In this document: piece by piece, positions 8,643 through 16,341 of the stretch
Layout of the letters: each line of letters begins with the position of its first letter
Position numbering within the stretch: position 1 is the first letter of the stretch
Assembly (NCBI RefSeq): GCF_014692525.1
Contig: NZ_JACNYL010000001.1
Coordinates: forward strand, 434,001-498,000
Direction: 5' to 3'
Origin: Sphingobacterium chuzhouense
GTDB taxonomy: Bacteria; Bacteroidota; Bacteroidia; Sphingobacteriales; Sphingobacteriaceae
Length of the DNA: 64,000 bases
Notes under the pieces: generated by a model
Seen by the model: only the letters and a program-made list of their open reading frames with translations
Database searches by the model: none
Told to the model about the DNA's origin: nothing
Program-made: the position numbers and the translations under genes

Positions 8643-11114
8643 GTGAAATACTGTTTTGCTCTTATTTTAAACCTCGTGTGGCTCACATCGCTGTTTGCCC
8701 AGGAAGAGCTACGTCTTATTTCTTCGCGGTACAGCACCATTATCGACCAACAAGGGTTCAGCAGTATTCAACCTGTTTATGCACACAAGGGGAATACTTT
8801 ATCTGCGGACAGTGGTATTATCTATGAAGACGAGGTCGGCAGGCAGTTCTTTGAGGCTTTTGGCAACGTCGTTATCACCCAGCCGTCTGGAACAATCATC
8901 TACTCCGACCGCTTGCATTATGATGCCGCCCCCCAGATTGCCACGTTAACGAATAATGTCCGCATGGTAGATGCCAATTCGGTTTTAACTACAAATCATC
9001 TCATCTATAAGATGCGTGACAAAATAGGCAATTATACCGGAGGAGGACGGATTGTCTCTAAAGGTGATACCATTACCTCGCGAAATGCTTATTATTTCGA
9101 AAATACACAAGATGCCTATTTCCGAAATAAAGTCGTTGTGCGTACGCCCGATGTAAAAATTTATACAGATACCATGCGTTACAATTCAAACCAGCGCATG
9201 ACCTATTTTTTTGGCCCGACAAACATTAAAGGAAATAGTGGCGAAAATCTATATACCGAAAAAGGCAACTATAACACGGAGACGGGCGTTGCCAATTTCT
9301 CCAAAAACAATTTATATACAGAAGGAACACGTTTTTTAAAGGGTGACAGTCTTTACTACGATCGGGCTACAGGGGTAGGAAAAGCCTATCGAAATGTCGT
9401 ATTTGTCGATACCTTGGACAAATTCTATGCCTATGGCGGCTATGGTTTGTACGACCAGGCGGATGAATCTATTACGATGACGGACAAACCTTTAATTACG
9501 ATGGTAGTTGAAAATGACTCTACCAGTTCTACGCCTCCGGACAGCGTAGCTATCACGCCCATGGATTCCGTTGAAACCGATTCGGAAAAAGCAAAAGCGA
9601 AAAAAGGTGAAACATCGCAAGAAGAGATCATTCAAGAAGAAGACGATATACCAACAGATAAAGAAATTTTAACGGACACAGATTCTACACAAACACCACT
9701 TCCGCGAGATACTGTCAAAGTAGATTCGGTATATATGACGGCCGACACGCTCTATTCGCGCATGATTATGCTACGCGATTATGAAGCATTGGACTTCAAG
9801 CTAGACCGAAGTGGCGGAGAAATTGAGACCGATGATGATGTTGACTATGGAGATGAGGATGACTATGGATCGGATAACAGCAGCATAGAAACGGAAAATT
9901 TGACAGAACTATCCGACTCTGTTAAAACCGCTATCGATAGTGTCTCGATGGATAGCATCTCTGTTGGGGGGGTAATAGATAGTATAGAGGCTGTAACGGC
10001 AAAAAAAATCGAGGAAAAACCAACGATAGATAAGGCTGCGGAAATCAAAAAAACAGCTCCAATAAACTCTACTAAACGAGCAGCAGTTGTTAAGGAGGCG
10101 GCTAGAGCGGACATCTCTAGAAGCATGCAACAGGATTCGATATTACGGCAGCAAGCAGTCATTCCAGAAGAAGCAACGACAGATAGCCTTATCAATCAAG
10201 CGATAGCCTCTGCGCAAACGCCGGATACAACCTTCAAAGACACCAGTAGTGAAGCTTATCTTGACACCGCCCGAACGCGAATTGTTAAAGCTTATTACAA
10301 TGTCCGCTTGTTCAAATCCGATTTACAGGCTGTTGCCGATTCGGTTTATTATGGTATGGCAGATTCTATGTTCCGTTTTATGGGACGCCCCATGATATGG
10401 GCAGAAGGATCGCAGATTTCGTCCGACACGATCTATATGCAGATTCAAAATCAGCGAATGGACAATGCTTTGCTGATTAACAACGCCTTTATGGTGAATG
10501 CGGTGCTGGATACGGTAAAATTCAATCAGCTTAAAGGGCGTAAGATTACCGCTTTCTTTGCTAACAATTCTATTGACCGGCTCTACGTGGACGGTAATGC
10601 GGAGAATTTGACGTTTGCCACCAATGATAAGACCCATCGGATCACAGAAATGTTCCATGACCGTGGGGCGCGTATCAAAATCAAAATGGAGGGCAAAAAA
10701 ATCATCGACTATATCACCATACGAAAAGTAGACCAAAAGCTTTACCCTTTTAAACAGGTGACGCAAGAAAACGAAGTTTTACCGGGATTCATTTGGCGAC
10801 CGCAGGATCGACCAAAATCGAAAGAAGACATGATGAACCGAAAGCGGGAAGTAGAAAAAACCGAAGCTCCTGCGGGAGGTGCGTCGGACGGAAACTCGCC
10901 AGCAATACCCGATGAACCGGAAGAAGAGGGAACTTCGGAAGAAGCTGTCATTCAAGAAAAGAAAGAGGAAATTCCACCAGCTTCAAATAATAATGAGGAA
11001 GAGAAATTGACTGATCCAACACCACCGGAGAAAAGTGAAACAGAAGCAGAAACAGAAGCGGAAAAACCGACGATAGAGACTCAACAGCAGGAAGAAAACC
11101 TTGAAAATCGATAA
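8643..11114 (+). CDS. OstA-like protein with long acidic insert (LPS assembly)
   Basis: 823 residues starting at GTG, with a signal peptide ending near LTSLFAQ. The N-terminal part (about 20-290) is the OstA/LptA-type beta-jellyroll, with repeats such as YYFENTQDAYFRNKVVV and LTTNHLIYKM, as in proteins that carry lipopolysaccharide across the periplasm. About 300-530 is an acidic, Ser/Thr/Asp-rich insert. The OstA pattern resumes at about 535-720 (YYNVRLFKSDLQAVADSVYY), and the tail is a Glu/Pro-rich disordered segment. It seems longer than usual for Bacteroidota OstA-like proteins because of the insert and tail. It converges with rdgB. Confidence 0.85.
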   Translation: MKYCFALILNLVWLTSLFAQEELRLISSRYSTIIDQQGFSSIQPVYAHKGNTLSADSGIIYEDEVGRQFFEAFGNVVITQPSGTIIYSDRLHYDAAPQIATLTNNVRMVDANSVLTTNHLIYKMRDKIGNYTGGGRIVSKGDTITSRNAYYFENTQDAYFRNKVVVRTPDVKIYTDTMRYNSNQRMTYFFGPTNIKGNSGENLYTEKGNYNTETGVANFSKNNLYTEGTRFLKGDSLYYDRATGVGKAYRNVVFVDTLDKFYAYGGYGLYDQADESITMTDKPLITMVVENDSTSSTPPDSVAITPMDSVETDSEKAKAKKGETSQEEIIQEEDDIPTDKEILTDTDSTQTPLPRDTVKVDSVYMTADTLYSRMIMLRDYEALDFKLDRSGGEIETDDDVDYGDEDDYGSDNSSIETENLTELSDSVKTAIDSVSMDSISVGGVIDSIEAVTAKKIEEKPTIDKAAEIKKTAPINSTKRAAVVKEAARADISRSMQQDSILRQQAVIPEEATTDSLINQAIASAQTPDTTFKDTSSEAYLDTARTRIVKAYYNVRLFKSDLQAVADSVYYGMADSMFRFMGRPMIWAEGSQISSDTIYMQIQNQRMDNALLINNAFMVNAVLDTVKFNQLKGRKITAFFANNSIDRLYVDGNAENLTFATNDKTHRITEMFHDRGARIKIKMEGKKIIDYITIRKVDQKLYPFKQVTQENEVLPGFIWRPQDRPKSKEDMMNRKREVEKTEAPAGGASDGNSPAIPDEPEEEGTSEEAVIQEKKEEIPPASNNNEEEKLTDPTPPEKSETEAETEAEKPTIETQQQEENLENR

Positions 11115-11121
11115 TAGTTTT

Positions 11122-11697
11122 CTAGCCGCCGCCTTTCAAAAACGCCGCTAATTTCCCTACAGCAATCGCACGATGGCTGATTTGATTTTTCTCTTCGGGG
11201 GTCATTTCTGCAAATGTTCTATCATAGCTTTCGGGAATAAAAATAGGATCATAACCAAAACCTCCCGACCCTCTTCGCTCATGTGTGATTTTTCCTTCGA
11301 TAACACCATCAAAAAAATATTGCTGTTCGTTCAGAAAAAGTGAAATTACCGTTCGAAAACGTGCAGTCCGTTCCGGATGATCTCCCAATTTGGATAACAC
11401 CAAATCAATATTTTTTTCCATATCACGCGAACCGGAATAACGGGCGGAATAAACACCTGGCTCTCCATTAAGAGCATCTATCTCCAATCCGGAGTCGTCG
11501 CCGAAACAATCCAGTCCGTATTTATGGAAAAGATAGTCTGTTTTCTGTTTGGCATTCTCTTCAAAGGTCACACCGGTTTCGGGGATATCATCCGAACAAC
11601 CGATATCGGCTAAAGATTTTATATTAAATTTATCCCCAATAATCGCTTGAACTTCTTCAAGCTTATGGGCATTGTTTGTTGCAAAAACTAATTTCAT
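11122..11697 (-). CDS. rdgB: XTP/dITP diphosphatase (RdgB/HAM1)
   Basis: 191 residues. A house-cleaning pyrophosphatase that removes dITP and XTP from the nucleotide pool. Family motifs are present: the N-terminal FATNNAHKLEE, then TGVTFEENAKQK, DDSGLEIDALNGEPGVYSAR and GGFGYDPIFIP. The length is typical. It begins 2 nt after the stop of the upstream unknown gene, in a unit DHS-like, unknown, rdgB. Confidence 0.95.
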   Translation of the reverse strand: MKLVFATNNAHKLEEVQAIIGDKFNIKSLADIGCSDDIPETGVTFEENAKQKTDYLFHKYGLDCFGDDSGLEIDALNGEPGVYSARYSGSRDMEKNIDLVLSKLGDHPERTARFRTVISLFLNEQQYFFDGVIEGKITHERRGSGGFGYDPIFIPESYDRTFAEMTPEEKNQISHRAIAVGKLAAFLKGGG

Positions 11698-11699
11698 GT

Positions 11700-12230
11700 T
11701 TACGATACGATAAATGTCTTGAATTCATTCCAGAATAACCTCTTCTTTTGCACATCCGCAAACATCTCCTCAAAGCTGAAGGTATTGAAGACCGTAGCTA
11801 TTCGGCCTTTCATATACGCGTTATGAGCAATCTCGGGAAGCTTGAGCGAGACGGGTTCGACACCAAGCAAGGTAATCTTGGTCGGTTCAAAAAACTGCAT
11901 AATCCGCTTAAAATCATTGGAATTGTGCGGATTTGCCAAATTAACGACCGCTACATTTTCAAACGACAGATTAAGCGCGCCCAAAGTTTTTAAGAAAGCC
12001 TCTTCCGCCTGCGGTGAAAAATATGGGTAGTCAGGGTAACGTAAGATAAATAATACACCCGTAGATTTATCACCTTGATAAATAAATTCCGCTCCCTCTC
12101 CTCCTTTCGACTCATCCACTACATCTCCAGACCGCAAAGCTACAGTTATCTCTTTCTCTTTGGAAATGAAAAGAGCTTCTGACATTAAAGCTTGAAGCGC
12201 AACAGGATTATCTGTTTTTAAATGACTCAT
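11700..12230 (-). CDS. Conserved protein of unknown function
   Basis: 176 residues, not recognised as a named family. It has no signal peptide or membrane helix. Predicted alternating strands and helices (GVLFILRYPDYPYFSPQAEE, then VAVVNLANP and ITLLGVEPVSL) suggest an alpha/beta fold. It is tightly packed between the DHS-like gene (21-nt gap) and rdgB (2-nt gap), so it is likely expressed with them. A purine-rich GGAGAGGGAGGGAG run precedes its ATG, unusually SD-like for this window. Confidence 0.75.
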   Translation of the reverse strand: MSHLKTDNPVALQALMSEALFISKEKEITVALRSGDVVDESKGGEGAEFIYQGDKSTGVLFILRYPDYPYFSPQAEEAFLKTLGALNLSFENVAVVNLANPHNSNDFKRIMQFFEPTKITLLGVEPVSLKLPEIAHNAYMKGRIATVFNTFSFEEMFADVQKKRLFWNEFKTFIVS

Positions 12231-12251
12231 AAGGAGAGGGAGGGAGAAAAA

Positions 12252-13232
12252 TTAATGTCCTAAAATATAAGAGAAAATCAATGGCGCTACAATAGTAGCA
12301 TCAGACTCCACCACAAACTTCGGTGTATCTATATCCAATTTACCCCAGGTAATTTTTTCATTTGGCACAGCACCCGAATACGAGCCATAGGAGGTCGTTG
12401 AATCCGATATCTGACAGAAATAAGACCAAAAAGGTACATCTTCCCATTCTAGGTCCTGGTACATCATCGGTACAACACAGATAGGGAAGTCACCCGATAT
12501 ACCACCTGCAATCTGGAAGAATCCTACGCCTTTACCTCCGGAATTAGCACGATACCATTCGGTTAAATATATCATATATTCAATACCTGACTTCACTGTG
12601 CTGGCTTTCAAATTACCCTTAATGACATTGGAAGCAAAGATATTTCCCGTTGTAGAATCCTCCCATCCCGGGCATACTATAGGAAGGTTTTTCTCCGCTG
12701 CTGCGACAATCCAAGAGTTCTTAGGATCAATTTCATAGTATTGCTCCAACACACCCGAATTCACCACCTGATATAGAAATTCATGCGGTAAATAGCGCTC
12801 ACCTTTTTCCTCGGCAGCATGCCAAACATCTTCTAAATGCTTCTGTAAACGACGGAAAGCTTCCTCTTCCGGGATACAGGTATCTGTTACCCGGTTGTAA
12901 TGCTGGTCTAGCAATTCACGTTCTTGTTCGGGAGTCAAATCACGATAATTTGGCACACGCTTGTAATGGGAATGCGCTACTAGATTCATCACATCTTCCT
13001 CCAAGTTTGCACCAGTACAGGAAATGATGTGGACTTTATCCTGACGGATCATTTCTGCCAGCGAAATCCCCAATTCAGCTGTACTCATAGCACCGCCCAA
13101 AGAGATTAACATCTTTCCACCATCCAACAGGTGCGTCTCATATCCCTTAGCCGCATCTACCAAAGCAGCCGCATTGAAATGCAGGTAGTTTTTCTCGATA
13201 AATTGAGAAATAGGACCTTTTTGTGTACTCAT
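12252..13232 (-). CDS. Deoxyhypusine synthase family protein
   Basis: 326 residues homologous to deoxyhypusine synthase, which transfers the aminobutyl group of spermidine to a lysine. The NAD-binding segments (ISCTGANLEEDVMN; CPGWEDSTTGN) are seen. The C-terminal SGAVPNEKITWGKLDID aligns with the catalytic-lysine region of eukaryotic enzymes, giving a candidate catalytic Lys298. Bacteria have no eIF5A, so the substrate must differ; homospermidine synthase activity is known for some relatives and is the likeliest alternative. It heads a three-gene unit and has an exact -7 box upstream. Confidence 0.88.
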   Translation of the reverse strand: MSTQKGPISQFIEKNYLHFNAAALVDAAKGYETHLLDGGKMLISLGGAMSTAELGISLAEMIRQDKVHIISCTGANLEEDVMNLVAHSHYKRVPNYRDLTPEQERELLDQHYNRVTDTCIPEEEAFRRLQKHLEDVWHAAEEKGERYLPHEFLYQVVNSGVLEQYYEIDPKNSWIVAAAEKNLPIVCPGWEDSTTGNIFASNVIKGNLKASTVKSGIEYMIYLTEWYRANSGGKGVGFFQIAGGISGDFPICVVPMMYQDLEWEDVPFWSYFCQISDSTTSYGSYSGAVPNEKITWGKLDIDTPKFVVESDATIVAPLIFSYILGH

Positions 13233-13257
13233 AGTTTCAAATTTTCTATTCTAAGAA

Positions 13258-13265
13258 CAAAGGTA
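13258..13265 (-). promoter_or_regulatory. Candidate -7 box for the DHS-like unit
   Basis: TACCTTTG on the minus strand, an exact TAnnTTTG match, 25 nt before the ATG at 13232. No clear -33 TTG is seen. Confidence 0.4.
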
Positions 13266-13300
13266 CGTATTTATAGTGATACTGGTGATGTGGACTGTCA

Positions 13301-13414
13301 TTACTTCCTCTTCAACAAACGGCTAAAAACAATCCCGAAAAAAACCAATATGATAACCAAAATGGATAGGATAATAATCTCCTCTTTCCCTATTGTCCAT
13401 ATAAGTATATACAT
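13301..13414 (-). CDS. Possible 37-residue single-pass membrane protein
   Basis: A small frame in the 327-bp gap between the DHS-like gene and merR. ATG at 13414, TAA at 13301-13303. The product starts MYILIWTIGKEE, has a hydrophobic helix (about residues 13-31, rich in Ile/Leu/Val) and ends SRLLKRK, a coherent membrane anchor with a positive C-terminal flank. An exact -7 box (TACATTTG, 13418-13425) lies 3 nt upstream of the ATG. No family recognised. Chance is possible in A/T-rich DNA, but the ordered charge pattern and box favour a real gene. Confidence 0.45.
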   Translation of the reverse strand: MYILIWTIGKEEIIILSILVIILVFFGIVFSRLLKRK

Positions 13415-13417
13415 ACT

Positions 13418-13425
13418 CAAATGTA
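13418..13425 (-). promoter_or_regulatory. Candidate -7 box for the 37-residue ORF
   Basis: TACATTTG on the minus strand, an exact TAnnTTTG match, 3 nt before the ATG. The rest of the 13233-13559 gap shows only A/T-rich sequence and the merR promoter. Confidence 0.35.
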
Positions 13426-13501
13426 TTAATTTTTTCGCATACACTTATTGTATCCCACTATCTATGCGATAGTATATCAATAAGCATTTTCCTTTCCATT
13501 A

Positions 13502-13530
13502 TTGTCCTTAGACATAAAATTGTATATTTG
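13502..13530 (+). promoter_or_regulatory. Promoter of merR-family gene
   Basis: TTG (13502-13504), 18 nt, TATATTTG (13523-13530). This is the best complete TTG-N18-TAnnTTTG promoter in the window, about 30 nt before the ATG at 13560. Confidence 0.6.
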
Positions 13531-13559
13531 TTTGTTAAGGTTACAAATTCTCGGAAGAT

Positions 13560-13895
13560 ATGCCGTACAAAGAACGTGAAATAAACAAGCTATACTATAC
13601 CATGGGTGAAGTGACCGCTATGTTTGGTGTAAATGCATCACAGATACGCTTTTATGAGCGGGAGTTCGATATTATACAACCCAAGAAGAACAAAAAGGGG
13701 AATCGCCTTTTCACGCAAGACGATATTGCCAACCTAAAAATTATCTTTAATCTCGTAAAAGATAAAGGGTACACATTACAAGGTGCAAGAGATTATATCC
13801 GCTCCAACAAAAATGAAGTAAAAGAGAACCAACGGGTTATTGATTCATTGGAACGGTTAAAGAAATTCCTGCTGGAGGTTCGGGATAGTTTATAA
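13560..13895 (+). CDS. MerR family transcriptional regulator
   Basis: 111 residues. The N-terminal winged helix begins at YYTMGEVTAMFGVNASQIRFYEREFDI, with RLFTQDDIANLKIIFNLVKDKGYTLQGARDYI completing the MerR DNA-binding domain; a short coiled coil follows. There is no C-terminal ligand domain and no metal-binding cysteines, as in the short MerR/HTH_17-like regulators common in Bacteroidota. Targets unknown. It converges with the phosphoesterase gene 9 nt downstream. Confidence 0.9.
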   Translation: MPYKEREINKLYYTMGEVTAMFGVNASQIRFYEREFDIIQPKKNKKGNRLFTQDDIANLKIIFNLVKDKGYTLQGARDYIRSNKNEVKENQRVIDSLERLKKFLLEVRDSL

Positions 13896-13904
13896 GCCTC
13901 GTTA

Positions 13905-14399
13905 CTATCGTATTCCCAATTCAATCACTTCCAGGTTTTCTATCTTGTCTCCGTTAATATCGAAACGCATTAACGTACGCACCTTATGCCATCCTTGTTT
14001 ACCCGCAGCACCAGGATTGAGATGTAGCAACCCCAATTTAGGATCAAATTGTACCTTTAAGATATGGGAATGTCCACAGATAAACAGCTTTGGTGGATGA
14101 AGAACAATTTCAGGTTTCACTTGCACCGAATAACGTCCTGGGTAACCTCCGATATGCGTCATCCATACATCTACCTCTTCACAATAAAAACGTTGATGCT
14201 CGGGACATATTACGCGTATATCTTTTCCATCGATATTACCCCATACACCCTTAAAAGGCTTAAAACCCGCCAGCGTATCTACTATAGCGACAGATCCGAA
14301 ATCCCCTGCATGCCATATCTCATCACATTGATCGAAATATTTAAAAACAGCATCATCTAAAAAACCGTGGGTATCTGATATAAGTCCAATCTTTGTCAT
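13905..14399 (-). CDS. YfcE/MJ0936-type metallophosphoesterase
   Basis: 164 residues of the calcineurin-like phosphoesterase fold. Metal-binding motifs are visible: ISDTHG (DxH), WHAGDFG (GD), VWGNIDG (GN[HD]-type), ICGHSH and the final LHLNPGA. These match the small YfcE/MJ0936 phosphodiesterases. Natural substrate unknown. It is separated by a single base from trmN6 upstream, so the two are co-transcribed. Confidence 0.92.
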   Translation of the reverse strand: MTKIGLISDTHGFLDDAVFKYFDQCDEIWHAGDFGSVAIVDTLAGFKPFKGVWGNIDGKDIRVICPEHQRFYCEEVDVWMTHIGGYPGRYSVQVKPEIVLHPPKLFICGHSHILKVQFDPKLGLLHLNPGAAGKQGWHKVRTLMRFDINGDKIENLEVIELGIR

Positions 14400-14400
14400 G

Positions 14401-15108
14401 TTAGAACGCTAAAAAATAAGGTTTCAATAACATTTTATAGTGGTCAGAATAAACTCCTCTTTCTGCGTAAATATGAAAATCCTGCGTTTCTAAAGGTAGT
14501 ACTTTCTTTCCAATCCCCCATACTTTCCTAATCGGAAGTTCCCCTGAGAACGAAGATATACTCGTTTCATTTTGTACATATAGCTTATAATCAGAAAGGA
14601 TCGGAGCAATAGCTTCGTCTGCCAGTGTCACTGGAATGATCAATTTAAATTGTCCGTTGTCCGCTAAGTAGCGAGATACGAAAGACAACAGTTTTTCAAA
14701 AAACAACATGTCTGTATGTTTCGCCAGACGTTTTCGCGCGTCGGAATTACGGAGCGAATTGGTATAAAATGGTGGATTCGACACGATTAGATCATAATGC
14801 TCTTGCGGTTGCATATCAGCAAATGAGCCCAAAAATACCTGCAAGCGTTCCGCGAAATCTGAATTTTGAAAATTGATATTGGCTTGCTGATAAGCACCCT
14901 CGTCAATTTCTACGGCGTCGATACGAGCATGAAGATGGCTTTGTGCGAGCATCAATGCAATGACACCGGTTCCTGTTCCCACATCCAATATGCGCCTAGC
15001 TTCCGGAAAATAAGTTGAACCGCCTAGCAATACGCCATCCGTATTGATTTTCATCGCGCAATTGCCTTGGTCTACCTCAAACTGTTTAAAACGAAAAACT
15101 GAACGCAT
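14401..15108 (-). CDS. trmN6: tRNA1(Val) (adenine(37)-N6)-methyltransferase
   Basis: A 235-residue class I SAM-dependent methyltransferase of the YfiC/TrmN6 group. It opens FRFKQFEVDQGNCAMKINTDG, a hallmark of the family; the SAM loop is ILDVGTGTGVIALMLAQ and the catalytic motif is SNPPFYTNS (NPPY type). ATG at 15108 is preferred to an in-frame TTG at 15114. An exact -7 box ends 3 nt upstream of the ATG, so TTG at 15114 would lie inside it. Confidence 0.9.
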   Translation of the reverse strand: MRSVFRFKQFEVDQGNCAMKINTDGVLLGGSTYFPEARRILDVGTGTGVIALMLAQSHLHARIDAVEIDEGAYQQANINFQNSDFAERLQVFLGSFADMQPQEHYDLIVSNPPFYTNSLRNSDARKRLAKHTDMLFFEKLLSFVSRYLADNGQFKLIIPVTLADEAIAPILSDYKLYVQNETSISSFSGELPIRKVWGIGKKVLPLETQDFHIYAERGVYSDHYKMLLKPYFLAF

Positions 15109-15111
15109 ATA

Positions 15112-15119
15112 CAAAGGTA
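15112..15119 (-). promoter_or_regulatory. Candidate -7 box for trmN6, abutting the start
   Basis: TACCTTTG on the minus strand, exact TAnnTTTG, 3 nt before the ATG at 15108. It predicts a leaderless mRNA and rules against the TTG at 15114. Confidence 0.45.
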
Positions 15120-15171
15120 ATTTTTTTAAACAAATTAATTTTCCTTACTTTAGTTGGCGATTTGTTGCACC

Positions 15172-16341
15172 ATGGCTAAAATTTTAACAGTTCTTCTGTT
15201 TCTACAGGTTATTTCTCTTTCCAACTATAGTTATGGGAAAGAACAATATCATATATATACGAAATGGCAGGACTGTGAGCAAGTTACAAAAGTGGCCTTG
15301 GAAAAACTTGTTGATATTTTCCGCAAAAATGATTTTGAAAGTCTAGAGCCCGTTTTAAATACGATCCAGAGCACGTGTGGTGAAAATGAGTTTACACAGC
15401 GTCTTCGTATCCTCCGCTTATTGGTTGAGAAAAAAACGACCGGAGATATTATTGCGGACTATCTATCCAAGAACTATCAGGAAGTATTAGTAATGCGCTG
15501 GGACTATTCGGTGGAAGAAAAGTATGCGCAAATTTATCAAAACAACAAGACTGATTTTGATTTTGTTCCTCTAAGACATTCGATTGATTCGCTCATTAAA
15601 ATAAAAGCAATAGCACTACTGAACTCACCATCTTATAACCTGACCGAACAGGAAGAAAAAATCACACTGTTATTTGCTGATCATATTGATGAATTTTATC
15701 AGGTACACAGTGGAACGACACCTCAAACATCAAGTAAGAGTAAATCAAAGTCGACATCTGACAGCTACTACGGTAAATATCGACATGGTGTGAATGTTTA
15801 TGCGGGTGCTGAATTTCCGTTAACGGGCTCCGACCCTGTATTTAAAACAAGTACCACGTTAGGGGTATTCTTTTCCTCCCGGCTCGCTAACCCCGTCTTA
15901 TTTGAGGCCGGAGTAAAAGTACGCATCAACAGCAACGACAAGGAGGTAGAATATAGGTTATACGATGAGGTAGAAGTCATTCGATCAATGGCAAGTCTTG
16001 GCGTCGGCGGTACAGTGGCTTATAAGATTTTCGACAACGATAAGTTTATTATAGCCCCTAAAGCAGGTCTATTCTGGGAAATGGCAACGACAGGGCTTTC
16101 AGAAGTCAATGAAGGCTACTACGATGATGGTTATGACTATTACGAAACACGATCTGTTCGTCATTTCTATATCAATACAATGCGTAGCAGCCTAGCACTG
16201 TCCGCTATGCGCCATCTCTCGGGAAAAACCTATATAGGTCTCGAAGCAGCTTATCATTTTGTTCCCTATAATTGGGACAGTAATCTTCTAACGTCGATCC
16301 AACCGAATTACGGTAGTTTGCAACTGTTTTTCAGGTTTTAG
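15172..16341 (+). CDS. Predicted outer-membrane beta-barrel protein
   Basis: 389 residues from ATG at 15172 (an in-frame TTG at 15154 is rejected because it would place polar Cys-rich residues before the signal peptide). A signal peptide (about 1-20) is followed by a helical domain (about 25-170), a Ser/Lys-rich linker (near [14 protein letters not shown]), then a C-terminal region (about 200-389) of alternating beta strands ending LQLFFRF, with the terminal aromatic typical of outer-membrane barrels. No named family recognised. Its 3' end overlaps mutS by 4 bp, tail to tail. Confidence 0.78.
   Translation: MAKILTVLLFLQVISLSNYSYGKEQYHIYTKWQDCEQVTKVALEKLVDIFRKNDFESLEPVLNTIQSTCGENEFTQRLRILRLLVEKKTTGDIIADYLSKNYQEVLVMRWDYSVEEKYAQIYQNNKTDFDFVPLRHSIDSLIKIKAIALLNSPSYNLTEQEEKITLLFADHIDEFYQVHSGTTPQTSSKSKSKSTSDSYYGKYRHGVNVYAGAEFPLTGSDPVFKTSTTLGVFFSSRLANPVLFEAGVKVRINSNDKEVEYRLYDEVEVIRSMASLGVGGTVAYKIFDNDKFIIAPKAGLFWEMATTGLSEVNEGYYDDGYDYYETRSVRHFYINTMRSSLALSAMRHLSGKTYIGLEAAYHFVPYNWDSNLLTSIQPNYGSLQLFFRF

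Noticed and set aside
10323..10766. 147-codon ORF antisense to the OstA-like gene
   Set aside because: Shadow of a supported coding region; composition is not protein-like.
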